The notes: generated by a model from the sequence alone, not told the origin. Positions 7,204 to 14,993 are shown, counted from the stretch's first letter. The stretch is 27,188 nt of DNA from an uncultured Ignavibacteria bacterium (GCA_937924675.1 CALEVL010000146.1:1-27188), one strand, 5' to 3'. A program made the numbers and translations.

Positions 7204-8004
7204 ATGAAAAGAAAGCATCAGGAAGCAATAGAATTTCTCTCCGGACACTCACCTAAGAATTGTGATATCGGAATAATCCTTGGTACAGGGCTTGGCGGTC
7301 TTGTAAAGGATATTGAAATAAGTGAGTCAGTCGATTATTCACAAATTCCAAATTTCCCTGTATCTACTGTTGAGTCACATTCAGGTAAACTAATATTCGG
7401 AAAGCTTTCCGGAAAGAATATTGTAGCTATGCAGGGCAGGTTTCATTACTACGAAGGTTACTCTATGAATCAGGTTACGTTCCCGGTTCATGTGATGAAA
7501 GAACTTGGCGTGAAATATCTGATAGCTTCAAATGCCTGCGGAGCCTTGAATCCGCAGTTCAGAAAAACTGACCTGATGATCCTTACTTCTCATATCAACC
7601 TTTTGTTTGACACGCCTTTGAAAAGGCAGCCATTCAGCTTTTCTGACGGGAGGAGTTTCTACTCAAAGAAACTAATTGAGCTTGCAGAGGAAACTGCTGT
7701 TGAGAACGGAATTGGAATTCAGAAAGGCAGCTATGTTCCTGTGCAGGGACCGAATCTTGAGACATCATCTGAATACAGAATGATCAGAAAATTTGGTGGC
7801 GATACTGTCGGAATGTCAACAATTCCCGAAGTGATGATAGCTAACAGCCTGGGAATTGAATGCCTTGGTCTGTCAATCATTACAGATGAAGGATTTCCAG
7901 ATACGCTGAAGGTTGCCATACTGAAAGATATTCTGCACGCAGCTTCAATTGCTGAACCAAAGCTGACATTGCTGATCAGAAACCTCGTAAAGAAACTTGA
8001 TTGA
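7204..8004 (+). CDS. punA: Purine nucleoside phosphorylase, trimeric type
   Basis: A 266-residue phosphorylase that splits purine (deoxy)ribonucleosides with phosphate into base and (deoxy)ribose-1-phosphate. Motifs follow the trimeric PNP/MTAP family: phosphate loop ILGTGLGG (27-32), GRFHYYEGY (79-86), SNACGALNP (109-117), GPNLETSSEYRMIRKFGGD with the base-binding glutamate E186, and GMSTIPEV with M204-S205. At the base-selecting position the sequence is IITDEG. D228 replaces the asparagine that makes mammalian PNP specific for 6-oxopurines (human N243). Aspartate is found there in MTAP-like enzymes, so adenine nucleosides may be accepted. It sits in tandem with a degenerate paralogue and a half-length aldehyde dehydrogenase. 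Confidence 0.92.
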   Translation: MKRKHQEAIEFLSGHSPKNCDIGIILGTGLGGLVKDIEISESVDYSQIPNFPVSTVESHSGKLIFGKLSGKNIVAMQGRFHYYEGYSMNQVTFPVHVMKELGVKYLIASNACGALNPQFRKTDLMILTSHINLLFDTPLKRQPFSFSDGRSFYSKKLIELAEETAVENGIGIQKGSYVPVQGPNLETSSEYRMIRKFGGDTVGMSTIPEVMIANSLGIECLGLSIITDEGFPDTLKVAILKDILHAASIAEPKLTLLIRNLVKKLD

Positions 8005-8028
8005 AAAATTTAACATCCAAATTCTGAC

Positions 8029-8868
8029 ATGATAGATTTCATTTCAAAGATCAAAGGATCATCAAGCGTAATTGGGTCGATGCTTCCAAAAAAATTCAAG
8101 GCTGACCTGGCGATCATAAAGGGCAAATCCATACCGCTTCCGAAGGGGATAAAAATACTCTCCGAAGTGAAGTACTCGGAAATTCCGCACTTTGAGATTA
8201 CTGAAGGAAGCAAGACAGGAAGTGTGCTATTCTGCAGATCAGGCAAAAGGGATCTTATAATATACAACGGCAGACTTCATTATTACGACGGCGTAAGCAT
8301 GAGAAGCATTGCGCACAAGATATATGTTTTGAAATATCTCGGAGTAAAAAAGATTCTTTCACTCGATGAAGTCGGGCATCTTGATCCAAGGTTCAGAACC
8401 GGAGAGCTTGCAATGATCTATGATCATATAAATTTAATGGGTGACAATCCGTTAATTGGAAAGAACGAAGACAGCCTTGGTGTTAGATTCCCTGATATGA
8501 GCAATGCCTATGACAAGAAAATGTTTGAGTGCATGGTATCAGTTCTAATCGAGAAGAAGATACGTGTGAATGAATCCGTATATCTCGGCATAACCGGACC
8601 AAACAGTGAAACAGATGCAGAGGCAAGATTCTTCAGAGAAGCCGGAAGCGATGTACTCGGATATTCAATCGTTCCCGAAAACATTACAGCAGTACATGCC
8701 GGCATAAAGTTTGCGGCAATCGGACTGATCACAAGAGAACTTGTTGCTGACAAGATGATGGAAGAAACAAAGAGCAACAAAGAACTTGAAGTGCAGCGGC
8801 TAAAGAATTTTGCCAAGTCCTCTGGAGTCATTGAGCAGGTTTTACAAGGAATAATTAATGTCATTTGA
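8029..8868 (+). CDS. Degenerate purine nucleoside phosphorylase paralogue, probably altered or non-catalytic
   Basis: The 279-residue protein aligns along its length with the phosphorylase just upstream but has lost key parts. The glycine-rich phosphate loop is replaced by IIKGKSIPLP (29-38). SNACGALNP has become SLDEVGHLDP (111-120). M-S before TIPEV has become Y212-S213, and the base-selecting T-D is T235-R236. Retained are NGRLHYYDG (80-88), GPNSETDAEARFF with E194, and the overall spacing. The reading frame is intact, so this is not simple decay. A regulatory subunit of the neighbour, or a changed substrate, are both possible. The gene follows the phosphorylase by 24 bases on the same strand. 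Confidence 0.8.
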   Translation: MIDFISKIKGSSSVIGSMLPKKFKADLAIIKGKSIPLPKGIKILSEVKYSEIPHFEITEGSKTGSVLFCRSGKRDLIIYNGRLHYYDGVSMRSIAHKIYVLKYLGVKKILSLDEVGHLDPRFRTGELAMIYDHINLMGDNPLIGKNEDSLGVRFPDMSNAYDKKMFECMVSVLIEKKIRVNESVYLGITGPNSETDAEARFFREAGSDVLGYSIVPENITAVHAGIKFAAIGLITRELVADKMMEETKSNKELEVQRLKNFAKSSGVIEQVLQGIINVI

Positions 8869-8871
8869 CTA

Positions 8872-8889
8872 TTTTGACATCCCTGAATA
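8872..8889 (+). repeat. Fragment of the TTTTGACATCC dispersed repeat
   Basis: Reads ATTTTGACATCCCTGAAT and differs at one position from 1310-1327, one arm of the inverted repeat upstream of proline dehydrogenase. It occupies most of the gap between the degenerate phosphorylase and the aldehyde-dehydrogenase-like gene. It contains TTGACA, but no -10 box at a suitable distance, so I do not call a promoter. Confidence 0.45.
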
Positions 8890-8899
8890 ATAATCGAAT

Positions 8900-9769
8900 A
8901 TGAGAATTGCTGTTCCTAAGATGTATAAGCTTTTCATCGGCGGCAAATTCGCACGCACCGAATCGGAAAGATATACTGATGTAATTTCACCCCGCAGCGG
9001 CGATAAGATCTGCAACATCTCAAGAGCATCGAGAAAGGATGTCCGCAATGCCGTGGTTTCGGCAAGAAGCGGTTTCAATGAATGGAGTTCAAAGTCAGGC
9101 TATGAGAGAGCTCAGATACTTTACAGACTTGCAGAAATGCTCGAAGAAAGGAAAGAGCAATTTGCCGGAAGCATATTCGTTTCAACAAAGTTGTCCAAAT
9201 CAGAAAGCATGTCCGAAGTGAGCTGTTCAATAGACCGGATCATATTCTTTGCCGGACTTGCTGATAAGTGGCAGCAATTATCAGGAACGGTGAATCCTGT
9301 GCAGGCAGGATATTTTAATTTTTCCATGGCAGAACCCACAGGAATTGTTGGAATTATTTTGCCCGAGTCCGCGTCTTTGTTAGCACCTGTTTCAAGGATT
9401 TGCAATTCATTGGTAACCGGTAATTCCTGCATTCTGATCAGTTCGGAAACATCGCCATTACCTGTGTTATCATTTTCAGAAGTAATTGCTACAAGTGATG
9501 TTCCGGCTGGTGTCATAAACATTTTGACAGGAAGAAAGAAGGAAATTGTACCGCATCTAACCGGTCACTTTGACATTAACGCGATAGACTTCTGTGATGT
9601 TGATGCCGGGCTTGAGAAAGAATCAAAAATTCTTTGTGCAAATAACGTAAAGAGATTTCATGCTCTGGCAAGGCAGTGGAATTGGAAGTCAGATGAACTG
9701 AATGAAAACATACATGAGCCGGGGAAATTTTCTGAGATAAAAACAGTTTGGCATACAATGGGGATGTAG
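8900..9769 (+). CDS. Half-length aldehyde dehydrogenase-like protein lacking the catalytic domain
   Basis: The 289 residues match only the N-terminal NAD-binding part of the ALDH superfamily, which normally has about 480-500. Recognisable are KLFIGGKFARTES at the start, SPRSGDKI, then RKDVRNAVVSARSGFNEWS, EPTGIVGIILP, NSLVTGNSCILIS and DVPAGVINILTGRK. The usual PWNFP is replaced by LPESASL, so the oxyanion asparagine is missing. KPAE is replaced by ISSE. The chain stops before the ELGG glutamate and the catalytic cysteine, then ends in an unrelated tail of about 50 residues. It cannot be a conventional dehydrogenase. The ATG at 8921 (MYKLFIGG) is an alternative start. Context with nucleoside phosphorylases suggests a link to pentose-phosphate or deoxyribose catabolism; this is an inference. 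Confidence 0.8.
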   Translation: MRIAVPKMYKLFIGGKFARTESERYTDVISPRSGDKICNISRASRKDVRNAVVSARSGFNEWSSKSGYERAQILYRLAEMLEERKEQFAGSIFVSTKLSKSESMSEVSCSIDRIIFFAGLADKWQQLSGTVNPVQAGYFNFSMAEPTGIVGIILPESASLLAPVSRICNSLVTGNSCILISSETSPLPVLSFSEVIATSDVPAGVINILTGRKKEIVPHLTGHFDINAIDFCDVDAGLEKESKILCANNVKRFHALARQWNWKSDELNENIHEPGKFSEIKTVWHTMGM

Positions 9770-9816
9770 AAGCTACAAGCCCTTTAGTGTGAAATAATTT
9801 CTGAAACAATCAAAGC

Positions 9817-10287
9817 ATGTCAAATATTCTGAAGTTAGTAATAAGCATAGTTGTTTGTCTTGCCGCAGGTGCTGTCGGTTCGATATTCACTGCTGATGCC
9901 ATACCCGGTTGGTATGCAACTCTTAACAAGCCGTCTTTCAACCCTCCGAACTGGTTGTTTGGTCCGGTATGGACTATGCTCTATATTATGATGGGAATAT
10001 CACTTTTTCTCATTTGGAAAGAAGGTACGGGGAATGCTCTAGTCAAGCCGGCGCTGTCAATATTTATTGCACAGCTTTTTCTTAATATGCTTTGGTCGGT
10101 TGTATTCTTCGGAATGCAGTCAATTTCCGGGGGACTTGTAATCATAATCCTCTTGTGGGTTGCGATAGTCTTCACAATTACAAAATTTCACAAAATCTCA
10201 CAGGTTGCCGGAATTCTGCTGATACCATACCTGTTGTGGGTATCATTCGCATCAGTTCTCAATTTTTTCTTTTACCGGTTAAACTAA
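9817..10287 (+). CDS. tspO: TspO/MBR family membrane protein
   Basis: A 156-residue protein with five hydrophobic spans and the TspO signatures: PGWYATLNKPSFNPPNWLFG (30-49), PVWTMLYIMMGIS (50-62), LNMLWSVVFFG (89-99) and PYLLWVSFASVLNFFFY (137-153). TspO binds porphyrins and related tetrapyrroles and in bacteria influences stress and tetrapyrrole-related regulation. The length matches the family. It lies 47 bases after the ALDH-like gene and 18 bases before the L,D-transpeptidase gene. Nothing in the sequence links it to nucleoside metabolism, so the operon may be a mixed one. Confidence 0.93.
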   Translation: MSNILKLVISIVVCLAAGAVGSIFTADAIPGWYATLNKPSFNPPNWLFGPVWTMLYIMMGISLFLIWKEGTGNALVKPALSIFIAQLFLNMLWSVVFFGMQSISGGLVIIILLWVAIVFTITKFHKISQVAGILLIPYLLWVSFASVLNFFFYRLN

Positions 10288-10305
10288 AATTTTAAAGTAA
10301 ATCCA

Positions 10306-11415
10306 ATGATCTTCAGATTCATCCGATACTCGCTGATTGCACTATTCGTTTTTGTTTATTCAAGCGGATTCTCTAGTAACAACCCTGAAAACTCTGAGCC
10401 GGAAAGAGATTCAGAAGTTCTGTATTTTGAGATTGATTCTCCTGAAGCCGCTGATGATGTTATTACCGAACATCTCCGCGACATATTTCCGATCATTTCT
10501 GACAGTGACATAAGAAGGATAATCTCAGGCAAAGAAATCAAGTCATCAAAGATTTCTACGGCAGATACATTAGCTGAAAATGCGGGATCAGATGTATATA
10601 AAGTTTCATTTGAAGTGCCGAAGAATTTTCTTGCGGATACCGCAAAGATATTGTGGGAGCTGAACATACCGGAATTCAAGTCGAGAATATATCAACTCTA
10701 TGAAGGTCAGAAGATATACATAGATACATGGCCTAATGTCGTAGGCACGATAAAGGATAAAACATACACCGGAAACTTTCAGGCGTATAAAATAAGAAAC
10801 TGGCCTTTCTATAAAGACCCTGATCCCAAGAAAAGTCATCTTGCGCCAACCAAACCAGGACCCGGCAATCCGCTTGGACTATTTGTAGTACATTATGATG
10901 AAAACTCGTTGAGATATTTTCATGGAACAAACAAGAACAATCTTCTCTACAGTGAAAGAAGAAGTCTCTCGCACGGATGTGTAAGAAATGACAACGACAA
11001 TATTGAAAAGATGAAGCAGTTCATCATCAAGCGGATTGTCAAATCTGAAGACTTATCCTCATGGCTTGACAGCAAGAGAACGATGATCTATGATCTTCAG
11101 GAAATCGACAAATTTCCTGTAAGAATAATTTACAAGACATTTGATATAGATCTGGACGAGAACGGATATTATGTAACCATATTTGATGATATATACAAAT
11201 ATTCAGACCGGTCAAGGATTGATCCGGTAAGAGATGTAGATTCACTTGTAATTACGGGAGATAATGAAAACTTAAAGGCTGAGTTTAATAACAAGATTAA
11301 GAATCACGGAATACCCGATGATGCTTTGAACCTGATGATAGACTATCTTTTGAACAATGCTCAAAGATATGAGAAGTTCTATGTTGAGGAACTGAAAAAG
11401 AAATTCATGCTTTAG
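10306..11415 (+). CDS. Exported L,D-transpeptidase (YkuD domain)
   Basis: A 369-residue protein with a signal peptide: R4 and R7, hydrophobic core YSLIALFVFVY, then SSGFSSN. The YkuD catalytic domain runs from about residue 125 to 250 and holds the active-site motif LSHGCVR, with H223 and C225. Upstream it has GNFQAYKIRNWPFYKDP and GPGNPLGLFVVHY, as in enzymes that form 3-3 peptidoglycan crosslinks or attach proteins to the wall. The regions before and after, about 100 residues each, are not recognised; the C-terminal one is helical and charged. The N-terminal region is acidic. The gene ends three bases before the stop of a gene on the other strand, so the two transcripts converge without a visible terminator. 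Confidence 0.9.
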   Translation: MIFRFIRYSLIALFVFVYSSGFSSNNPENSEPERDSEVLYFEIDSPEAADDVITEHLRDIFPIISDSDIRRIISGKEIKSSKISTADTLAENAGSDVYKVSFEVPKNFLADTAKILWELNIPEFKSRIYQLYEGQKIYIDTWPNVVGTIKDKTYTGNFQAYKIRNWPFYKDPDPKKSHLAPTKPGPGNPLGLFVVHYDENSLRYFHGTNKNNLLYSERRSLSHGCVRNDNDNIEKMKQFIIKRIVKSEDLSSWLDSKRTMIYDLQEIDKFPVRIIYKTFDIDLDENGYYVTIFDDIYKYSDRSRIDPVRDVDSLVITGDNENLKAEFNNKIKNHGIPDDALNLMIDYLLNNAQRYEKFYVEELKKKFML

Positions 11416-11418
11416 GAA

Positions 11419-11919
11419 TCAGAAACTCTCGTCACGCCACCGGATTATTTTCCAAACGTTTTCGGATGAAGTTCTTGTAAGAGTCATGTCAGCAAAACCG
11501 TTGAGTCTGACAATATCACTTGGGTTGAATGTGATAGTTAGATTGAAACTGCGTTTGACATTTTGAATGAGTGAATCTCCACCCTGAAATATTATATTAT
11601 TCCATACCACTTCAAGCTTTTGAGCATTACTAAAGAGCCCGTTTGTAGTTCTCATATCTGTTGCCCTGTCCCATGACACATCAAATCCGGATACATAATC
11701 CCTGTAAGTGAAGATGAACTCTTCCCCGAGAAGATTGCCGTACACGGTTGTGTCTTTGAAAGTGTATGCATATTTGAAATTCTGAAATAGTCCCTCAACT
11801 GTTTTCTGATCAGTCAGAATGGACACAGGTGTTGTTTCATCAAGCCCTGGAGAAAAAATGTTATCACAGGAAACAAATGCCAGTGAAAGGAGAGCCGTCA
11901 AAATCAGAAGCTTCGACAT
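11419..11919 (-). CDS. Lipoprotein of unknown function, paralogue of the preceding one
   Basis: I start at MSKLLILTALL (166 residues), because this gives a proper lipoprotein signal with lipobox FVSC (C18). GGAAGG stands about ten bases upstream. The longer TTG frame overlaps the previous gene's stop. The mature part is about 150 residues and ends in MTLTRTSSENVWKIIRWRDE, a beta-strand pattern ending W-x-I-x-x-W. That pattern, and the segment YAYTFKDTTVYGNLL near the start, resemble NTF2-like folds. The upstream neighbour has the same architecture (see there), so the pair probably arose by duplication. The function is unknown; a periplasmic or outer-membrane location is likely. Confidence 0.7.
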   Translation of the reverse strand: MSKLLILTALLSLAFVSCDNIFSPGLDETTPVSILTDQKTVEGLFQNFKYAYTFKDTTVYGNLLGEEFIFTYRDYVSGFDVSWDRATDMRTTNGLFSNAQKLEVVWNNIIFQGGDSLIQNVKRSFNLTITFNPSDIVRLNGFADMTLTRTSSENVWKIIRWRDESF

Positions 11920-11945
11920 TCTAATACAACCTTCCGACATTTGCA

Positions 11946-12536
11946 TCAATTTACGAAGTTAGCTTTTATATTGCTCCATGTAGTATCAGACGATGTCAGG
12001 ATGAAGTCATACCAGGCATGAATTGACCAAAGGCTTCTTGTATCGGGAGACATAATGAAACGAAGTTTACCTTTTGTCACTTTTGCTATCCCCTGTCTGT
12101 TGTGATCGAATACTAGCGTATAATCAGAATCAACTACTGTTGAATCGATTCCTGTTGAGAATGAAACATTAGAAAGAAAGAGATTTGAGGATGCATTTTC
12201 ATTGGTAAGCGAAACAAGATTATTGTAATAGGATCTTTCGTTGGTAAGTGTCCAACCGTTAAACACAGGATAAGATGCTGCTGAAACTGCGTCTGCAAAA
12301 TATTTGAACCTTCTTGGTGAGAATGCAGAATCAACAAAGCATCTCATATAGTTGTCAAGATTTTTTTCAGCAATTGCAAAGTTCAGATTTGAGATCACAA
12401 TGTCAGGAGTCGTTGGCTGGGTAAAAGTTGATCTTGGCTGGGAAGGAGTTTGTACATCGCGTGTATCAAAGAGCCCGCAGGAATTAAGACACAGGGCAAG
12501 TACAATCAAAGCCGGTATTTTATAACTTCTTTGCAA
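11946..12536 (-). CDS. Lipoprotein of unknown function, NTF2-like pattern
   Basis: The frame is open further upstream, but those residues only overlap the methyltransferase coding sequence. A TTG giving MQRSYKIPALIVLALCLNSC places a lipobox LNSC at the right distance (196 residues), with only a 17-base overlap. A second TTG two codons earlier is equally possible. After a proline/threonine-rich linker the mature domain begins IVISNLNFAIAEKNLDNYM and ends KGKLRFIMSPDTRSLWSIHA. This matches the order of features in the next gene (helix, then strands, then W-x-I-x-x-W). I infer a tandem duplicate. No catalytic residues are recognised. Confidence 0.65.
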   Translation of the reverse strand: MQRSYKIPALIVLALCLNSCGLFDTRDVQTPSQPRSTFTQPTTPDIVISNLNFAIAEKNLDNYMRCFVDSAFSPRRFKYFADAVSAASYPVFNGWTLTNERSYYNNLVSLTNENASSNLFLSNVSFSTGIDSTVVDSDYTLVFDHNRQGIAKVTKGKLRFIMSPDTRSLWSIHAWYDFILTSSDTTWSNIKANFVN

Positions 12537-13269
12537 AAGCAATGAATCTTTGTGAATCCTTTTTGACAAATCTGTTTCCAAAATAATCTCCAAATGTTTT
12601 TTCAACTTCAAACCCGAACAACCTGAGAGACTTTTTGATTTCATCAGGAGAATATAATTTTAGTCTTTCCTCAAAACTTGCCGAAAACTTGCCGTCTTTT
12701 ATGATAATTTCCTTGTGAACAAAATCTCCTGAAAGGCGCCTCTTCTGAGTTATCCTGTATTTTCCTTTGGACTGCGAGTTTACCGGAACAATGTTTCTCA
12801 GCAGGTAGTCCTTATTGAGATAATCAAACATGAAGTAACCTCCGCTCCTTACAGAGCAAGCAGCATTCTCAAATACACTGAAGTTTGTTGAGTCATCCTC
12901 GAAATATCCAAAACTCGAAAATATGTTCATCGCAATATCAAACGCACCTTTATAATCAAAATGTCTCATATCCTTGATCTGCAATTTCAGCAAGAGTCCC
13001 TTTTCTCTTGATTGCTTCAATGCTTTTCGTGCTTCGCCAATGAGATATGGTGACAAATCAAATCCTGTTACATCAAACCCTCTTCGCGCAAGTTCAATGG
13101 AATGCCTTCCTGCTCCGCATGCAATGTCAAGCACTTTTGAACGTGTACTGAACGGAATATTTCTTTGCATGAGATTTATGATCCATCTTGCATCTTCTTC
13201 ATCTCTGTGGCTGTATAGTTCCAGATAATACTTGCTCGAGAACCATTTTTCAAACCATTCACCGCTCAT
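12520..13269 (-). CDS. SAM-dependent class I methyltransferase
   Basis: With the start at MSGEWFEKWF the protein has 249 residues. Motif I, VLDIACGAGRHS, lies at about 46-57 and is followed by RRGFDVTGFDLSP, the acidic residue that binds the SAM ribose. Further on come MRHFDYKGAFDIAMNIFSSF and SGGYFMFDY, as in the Methyltransf_25/UbiE-like group. The substrate cannot be told. This start was chosen because ATG follows the recR stop by one base; the longer frame would overlap recR by 23 bases. The arrangement suggests translational coupling to recR. The 3' end overlaps the first lipoprotein gene. Confidence 0.85.
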   Translation of the reverse strand: MSGEWFEKWFSSKYYLELYSHRDEEDARWIINLMQRNIPFSTRSKVLDIACGAGRHSIELARRGFDVTGFDLSPYLIGEARKALKQSREKGLLLKLQIKDMRHFDYKGAFDIAMNIFSSFGYFEDDSTNFSVFENAACSVRSGGYFMFDYLNKDYLLRNIVPVNSQSKGKYRITQKRRLSGDFVHKEIIIKDGKFSASFEERLKLYSPDEIKKSLRLFGFEVEKTFGDYFGNRFVKKDSQRFIAFAKKL

Positions 13270-13270
13270 A

Positions 13271-13879
13271 CTATACTGCAACCCTTCCTTCAATTGCTTT
13301 TGCTATTGTAACCTCATCTGCAAATTCAAGATCAGAGCCAATTGGTATTCCCCTTGCAATGCGTGTTACTTTGATGCCAAGCGGTCTGATGAGTTTAGTG
13401 AGATAGAGAATTGTAGTCTCTCCTTCCACAGTCGGATTCAAAGCAAGTATGATTTCTTCCACCTTGTCAGCGGAGTCATCTTCGAGTCTGACCAAGAGTT
13501 CCTTTACGCGAATCTCATTGGGACCAATTCCATCAAGCGGAGAAATTATACCATGCAGAACATGGTATTTGCCTTTGAACTCATTTGCTTTTTCAACGGC
13601 AAAAACATCCTGAGGTTCTTCTACTATGCAAATCACTTTATTGCTTCTTGAAGATGATCTGCAGATCCTGCATTCCTCATCTTCAGTTATGTTGCAACAT
13701 ATTTTGCAGAACCGGATCTTGTCTTTTGTTTCCAGCAATGCTCTGGAGAATTTCTCAACTTCCTCTCTCGGCAATCTTGTAATATGCATTGAAAGCCGCT
13801 GAGCAGTCTTTCTGCCTATCTGAGGAAGCTTAGAAAACTCATCAATAAGATTTTCAAGCGCATCGGAAATGTTCAGCAT
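13271..13879 (-). CDS. recR: Recombination mediator protein RecR
   Basis: The 202-residue protein has the full RecR plan: an N-terminal helix-hairpin-helix (LPQIGRKTAQRLS, about 18-30), a zinc finger formed by C58, C61, C70 and C73, and a Toprim domain beginning KVICIVEEPQDV. A Walker-B-like ending is seen around TRIARGIPIGSDLEFAD. RecR acts with RecO, and with RecF where present, to load RecA onto gapped DNA. It follows ybaB by 15 bases, the usual bacterial order, and is followed by the methyltransferase. The dnaX gene that often precedes ybaB is replaced here by bshB1. Confidence 0.96.
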   Translation of the reverse strand: MLNISDALENLIDEFSKLPQIGRKTAQRLSMHITRLPREEVEKFSRALLETKDKIRFCKICCNITEDEECRICRSSSRSNKVICIVEEPQDVFAVEKANEFKGKYHVLHGIISPLDGIGPNEIRVKELLVRLEDDSADKVEEIILALNPTVEGETTILYLTKLIRPLGIKVTRIARGIPIGSDLEFADEVTIAKAIEGRVAV

Positions 13880-13894
13880 CGATTCAGTGAGCGA

Positions 13895-14230
13895 TTAGAA
13901 TTTCGGGAGATCAAGCCCGGGAATATTAGGGATCATACCGGCAGTCGCCTTTGACATTTCATCATTCGCCATTTTCCCTGCGCTCTCGAGCGCTTTGTTA
14001 ATAGCTGCAATCAGCAGGTCTTCAAGCATCTGCGGATCTTCGGGGTTGATGATCTCTTTTTCTATTTCAATCTTTGTGATGATGCTCTTTCCGTTAGCAG
14101 TAACTTTCACCATACCTCCGCCTGATTCTTCCGTAATAGTCTTGCCCTCAAGCTCTGACTGTATCTTGTCAATTTTCTCCTGCATTTTCTTAACTTGCTT
14201 CAGCATTCCTTGCATTTGTCCGGGATTCAT
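13895..14230 (-). CDS. ybaB: YbaB/EbfC nucleoid-associated protein
   Basis: At 111 residues it has the family length. It starts MNPGQMQGMLKQVKKMQEKI and has the glycine-rich hinge EESGGGMVKVTANG, then INPEDPQMLEDLLIAAINKA. The C terminus is methionine- and proline-rich (MIPNIPGLDLPKF). It is a dimeric DNA-binding protein of the nucleoid, encoded with recR in most bacteria. A strong Shine-Dalgarno, AAGGAGAT, lies four bases before the ATG. Confidence 0.95.
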   Translation of the reverse strand: MNPGQMQGMLKQVKKMQEKIDKIQSELEGKTITEESGGGMVKVTANGKSIITKIEIEKEIINPEDPQMLEDLLIAAINKALESAGKMANDEMSKATAGMIPNIPGLDLPKF

Positions 14231-14276
14231 TTTTATCTCCTTGTTATTATTTTTTTATTTTCAGAAAAGATCTTGC

Positions 14277-14984
14277 TTACATGGTGAACAGATTCTTGGC
14301 TTCTGCTCTGAGCGGCTCATAGCTGAAATAGGGTTCACCGAATTCTACACCTATCTTAAATCCAAAATGCCTGGCTCTAGATTCGATTTCATACTCAAAG
14401 AGTTTCGTGCTTATAAAAGTCTCAGGCATTTTGCTTTGTGAATCATGAAATTGCGACTTATAGCATCTCAATGCTTCGAGTTTTTTCTCGTATGTTTTAG
14501 ATATATCAAACACAAAACTAAGAGGAATATCAATCGCGCTTCTGTAGTAGAAAGTTCTCCTGGGTCTGAACGGCTTCAAAACACCCGTCTTTATCCTGGA
14601 AAGTCCGGAAAAAAATATTGCCTCCCTGACAAGATTGCCGGTCTGAATATGATCAGGATGCCTGTCGAACGGATAAGGAGCAAAGATAACATCCGGCTGA
14701 GCCTCACGTATAGCCTTAATTACTTTCTTTCTTGATAGCGGATCGTTTCCGATATGTCCGTCTCTGAGCTTCAGATTATCCCTGAAAGATATTCCAAGAA
14801 CTTCAGTTGCTTTCCTGGTCTCTATCTCTCTTGACTTTAAAGTACCTCTGGTGCTCAGTTCCCCTCTGGTAAGGTCTATGACTCCGGCTTTCCTGCCTGA
14901 AGCAACAAGGCTGATCAATGTTCCGCCACAATTAAGTTCAACATCGTCAGGATGTGCTCCAAAAAAAAGTACGTCGAGTTTAAT
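14277..14984 (-). CDS. bshB1: N-acetyl-glucosaminyl-L-malate deacetylase BshB1, probable ATT start
   Basis: This LmbE-family zinc deacetylase makes the glucosaminyl-malate intermediate of bacillithiol. The longest frame with a standard start begins too late, at a TTG after the zinc motif. Reading upstream in the same frame gives KLDVLFFGAHPDDVELNCGG, the canonical BshB1 N terminus, and a TAA stop lies only seven codons before it. No ATG, GTG or TTG lies between. ATT at the expected first codon (14982-14984) gives MKLDVLFFGAHPDD, 235 residues, the family length, with AAAGG nine bases upstream. Zinc ligands are H11, D14 and H112, with D13 and H109 (DRHPDH) in catalysis. DLTRGE.STRGT is also typical. 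Confidence 0.9.
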   Translation of the reverse strand: MKLDVLFFGAHPDDVELNCGGTLISLVASGRKAGVIDLTRGELSTRGTLKSREIETRKATEVLGISFRDNLKLRDGHIGNDPLSRKKVIKAIREAQPDVIFAPYPFDRHPDHIQTGNLVREAIFFSGLSRIKTGVLKPFRPRRTFYYRSAIDIPLSFVFDISKTYEKKLEALRCYKSQFHDSQSKMPETFISTKLFEYEIESRARHFGFKIGVEFGEPYFSYEPLRAEAKNLFTM

Positions 14985-14993
14985 GAGTAACTG

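Noticed and set aside
8873..8900. TTGACA before the aldehyde-dehydrogenase-like gene as a promoter
   Set aside because: No -10 hexamer occurs at 16-18 bases; the sequence is better explained as a copy of the repeat found at 1310.
9121..9522. 133-codon minus-strand frame inside the aldehyde-dehydrogenase-like gene
   Set aside because: The plus strand shows ALDH family motifs throughout this part; the minus frame has none.
14919..14984. Frameshift in bshB1 at the T8 run as the cause of the missing start
   Set aside because: Codons on both sides of the run are in one frame and match the family (KLDV before, GAHPDD after), so no shift is needed.
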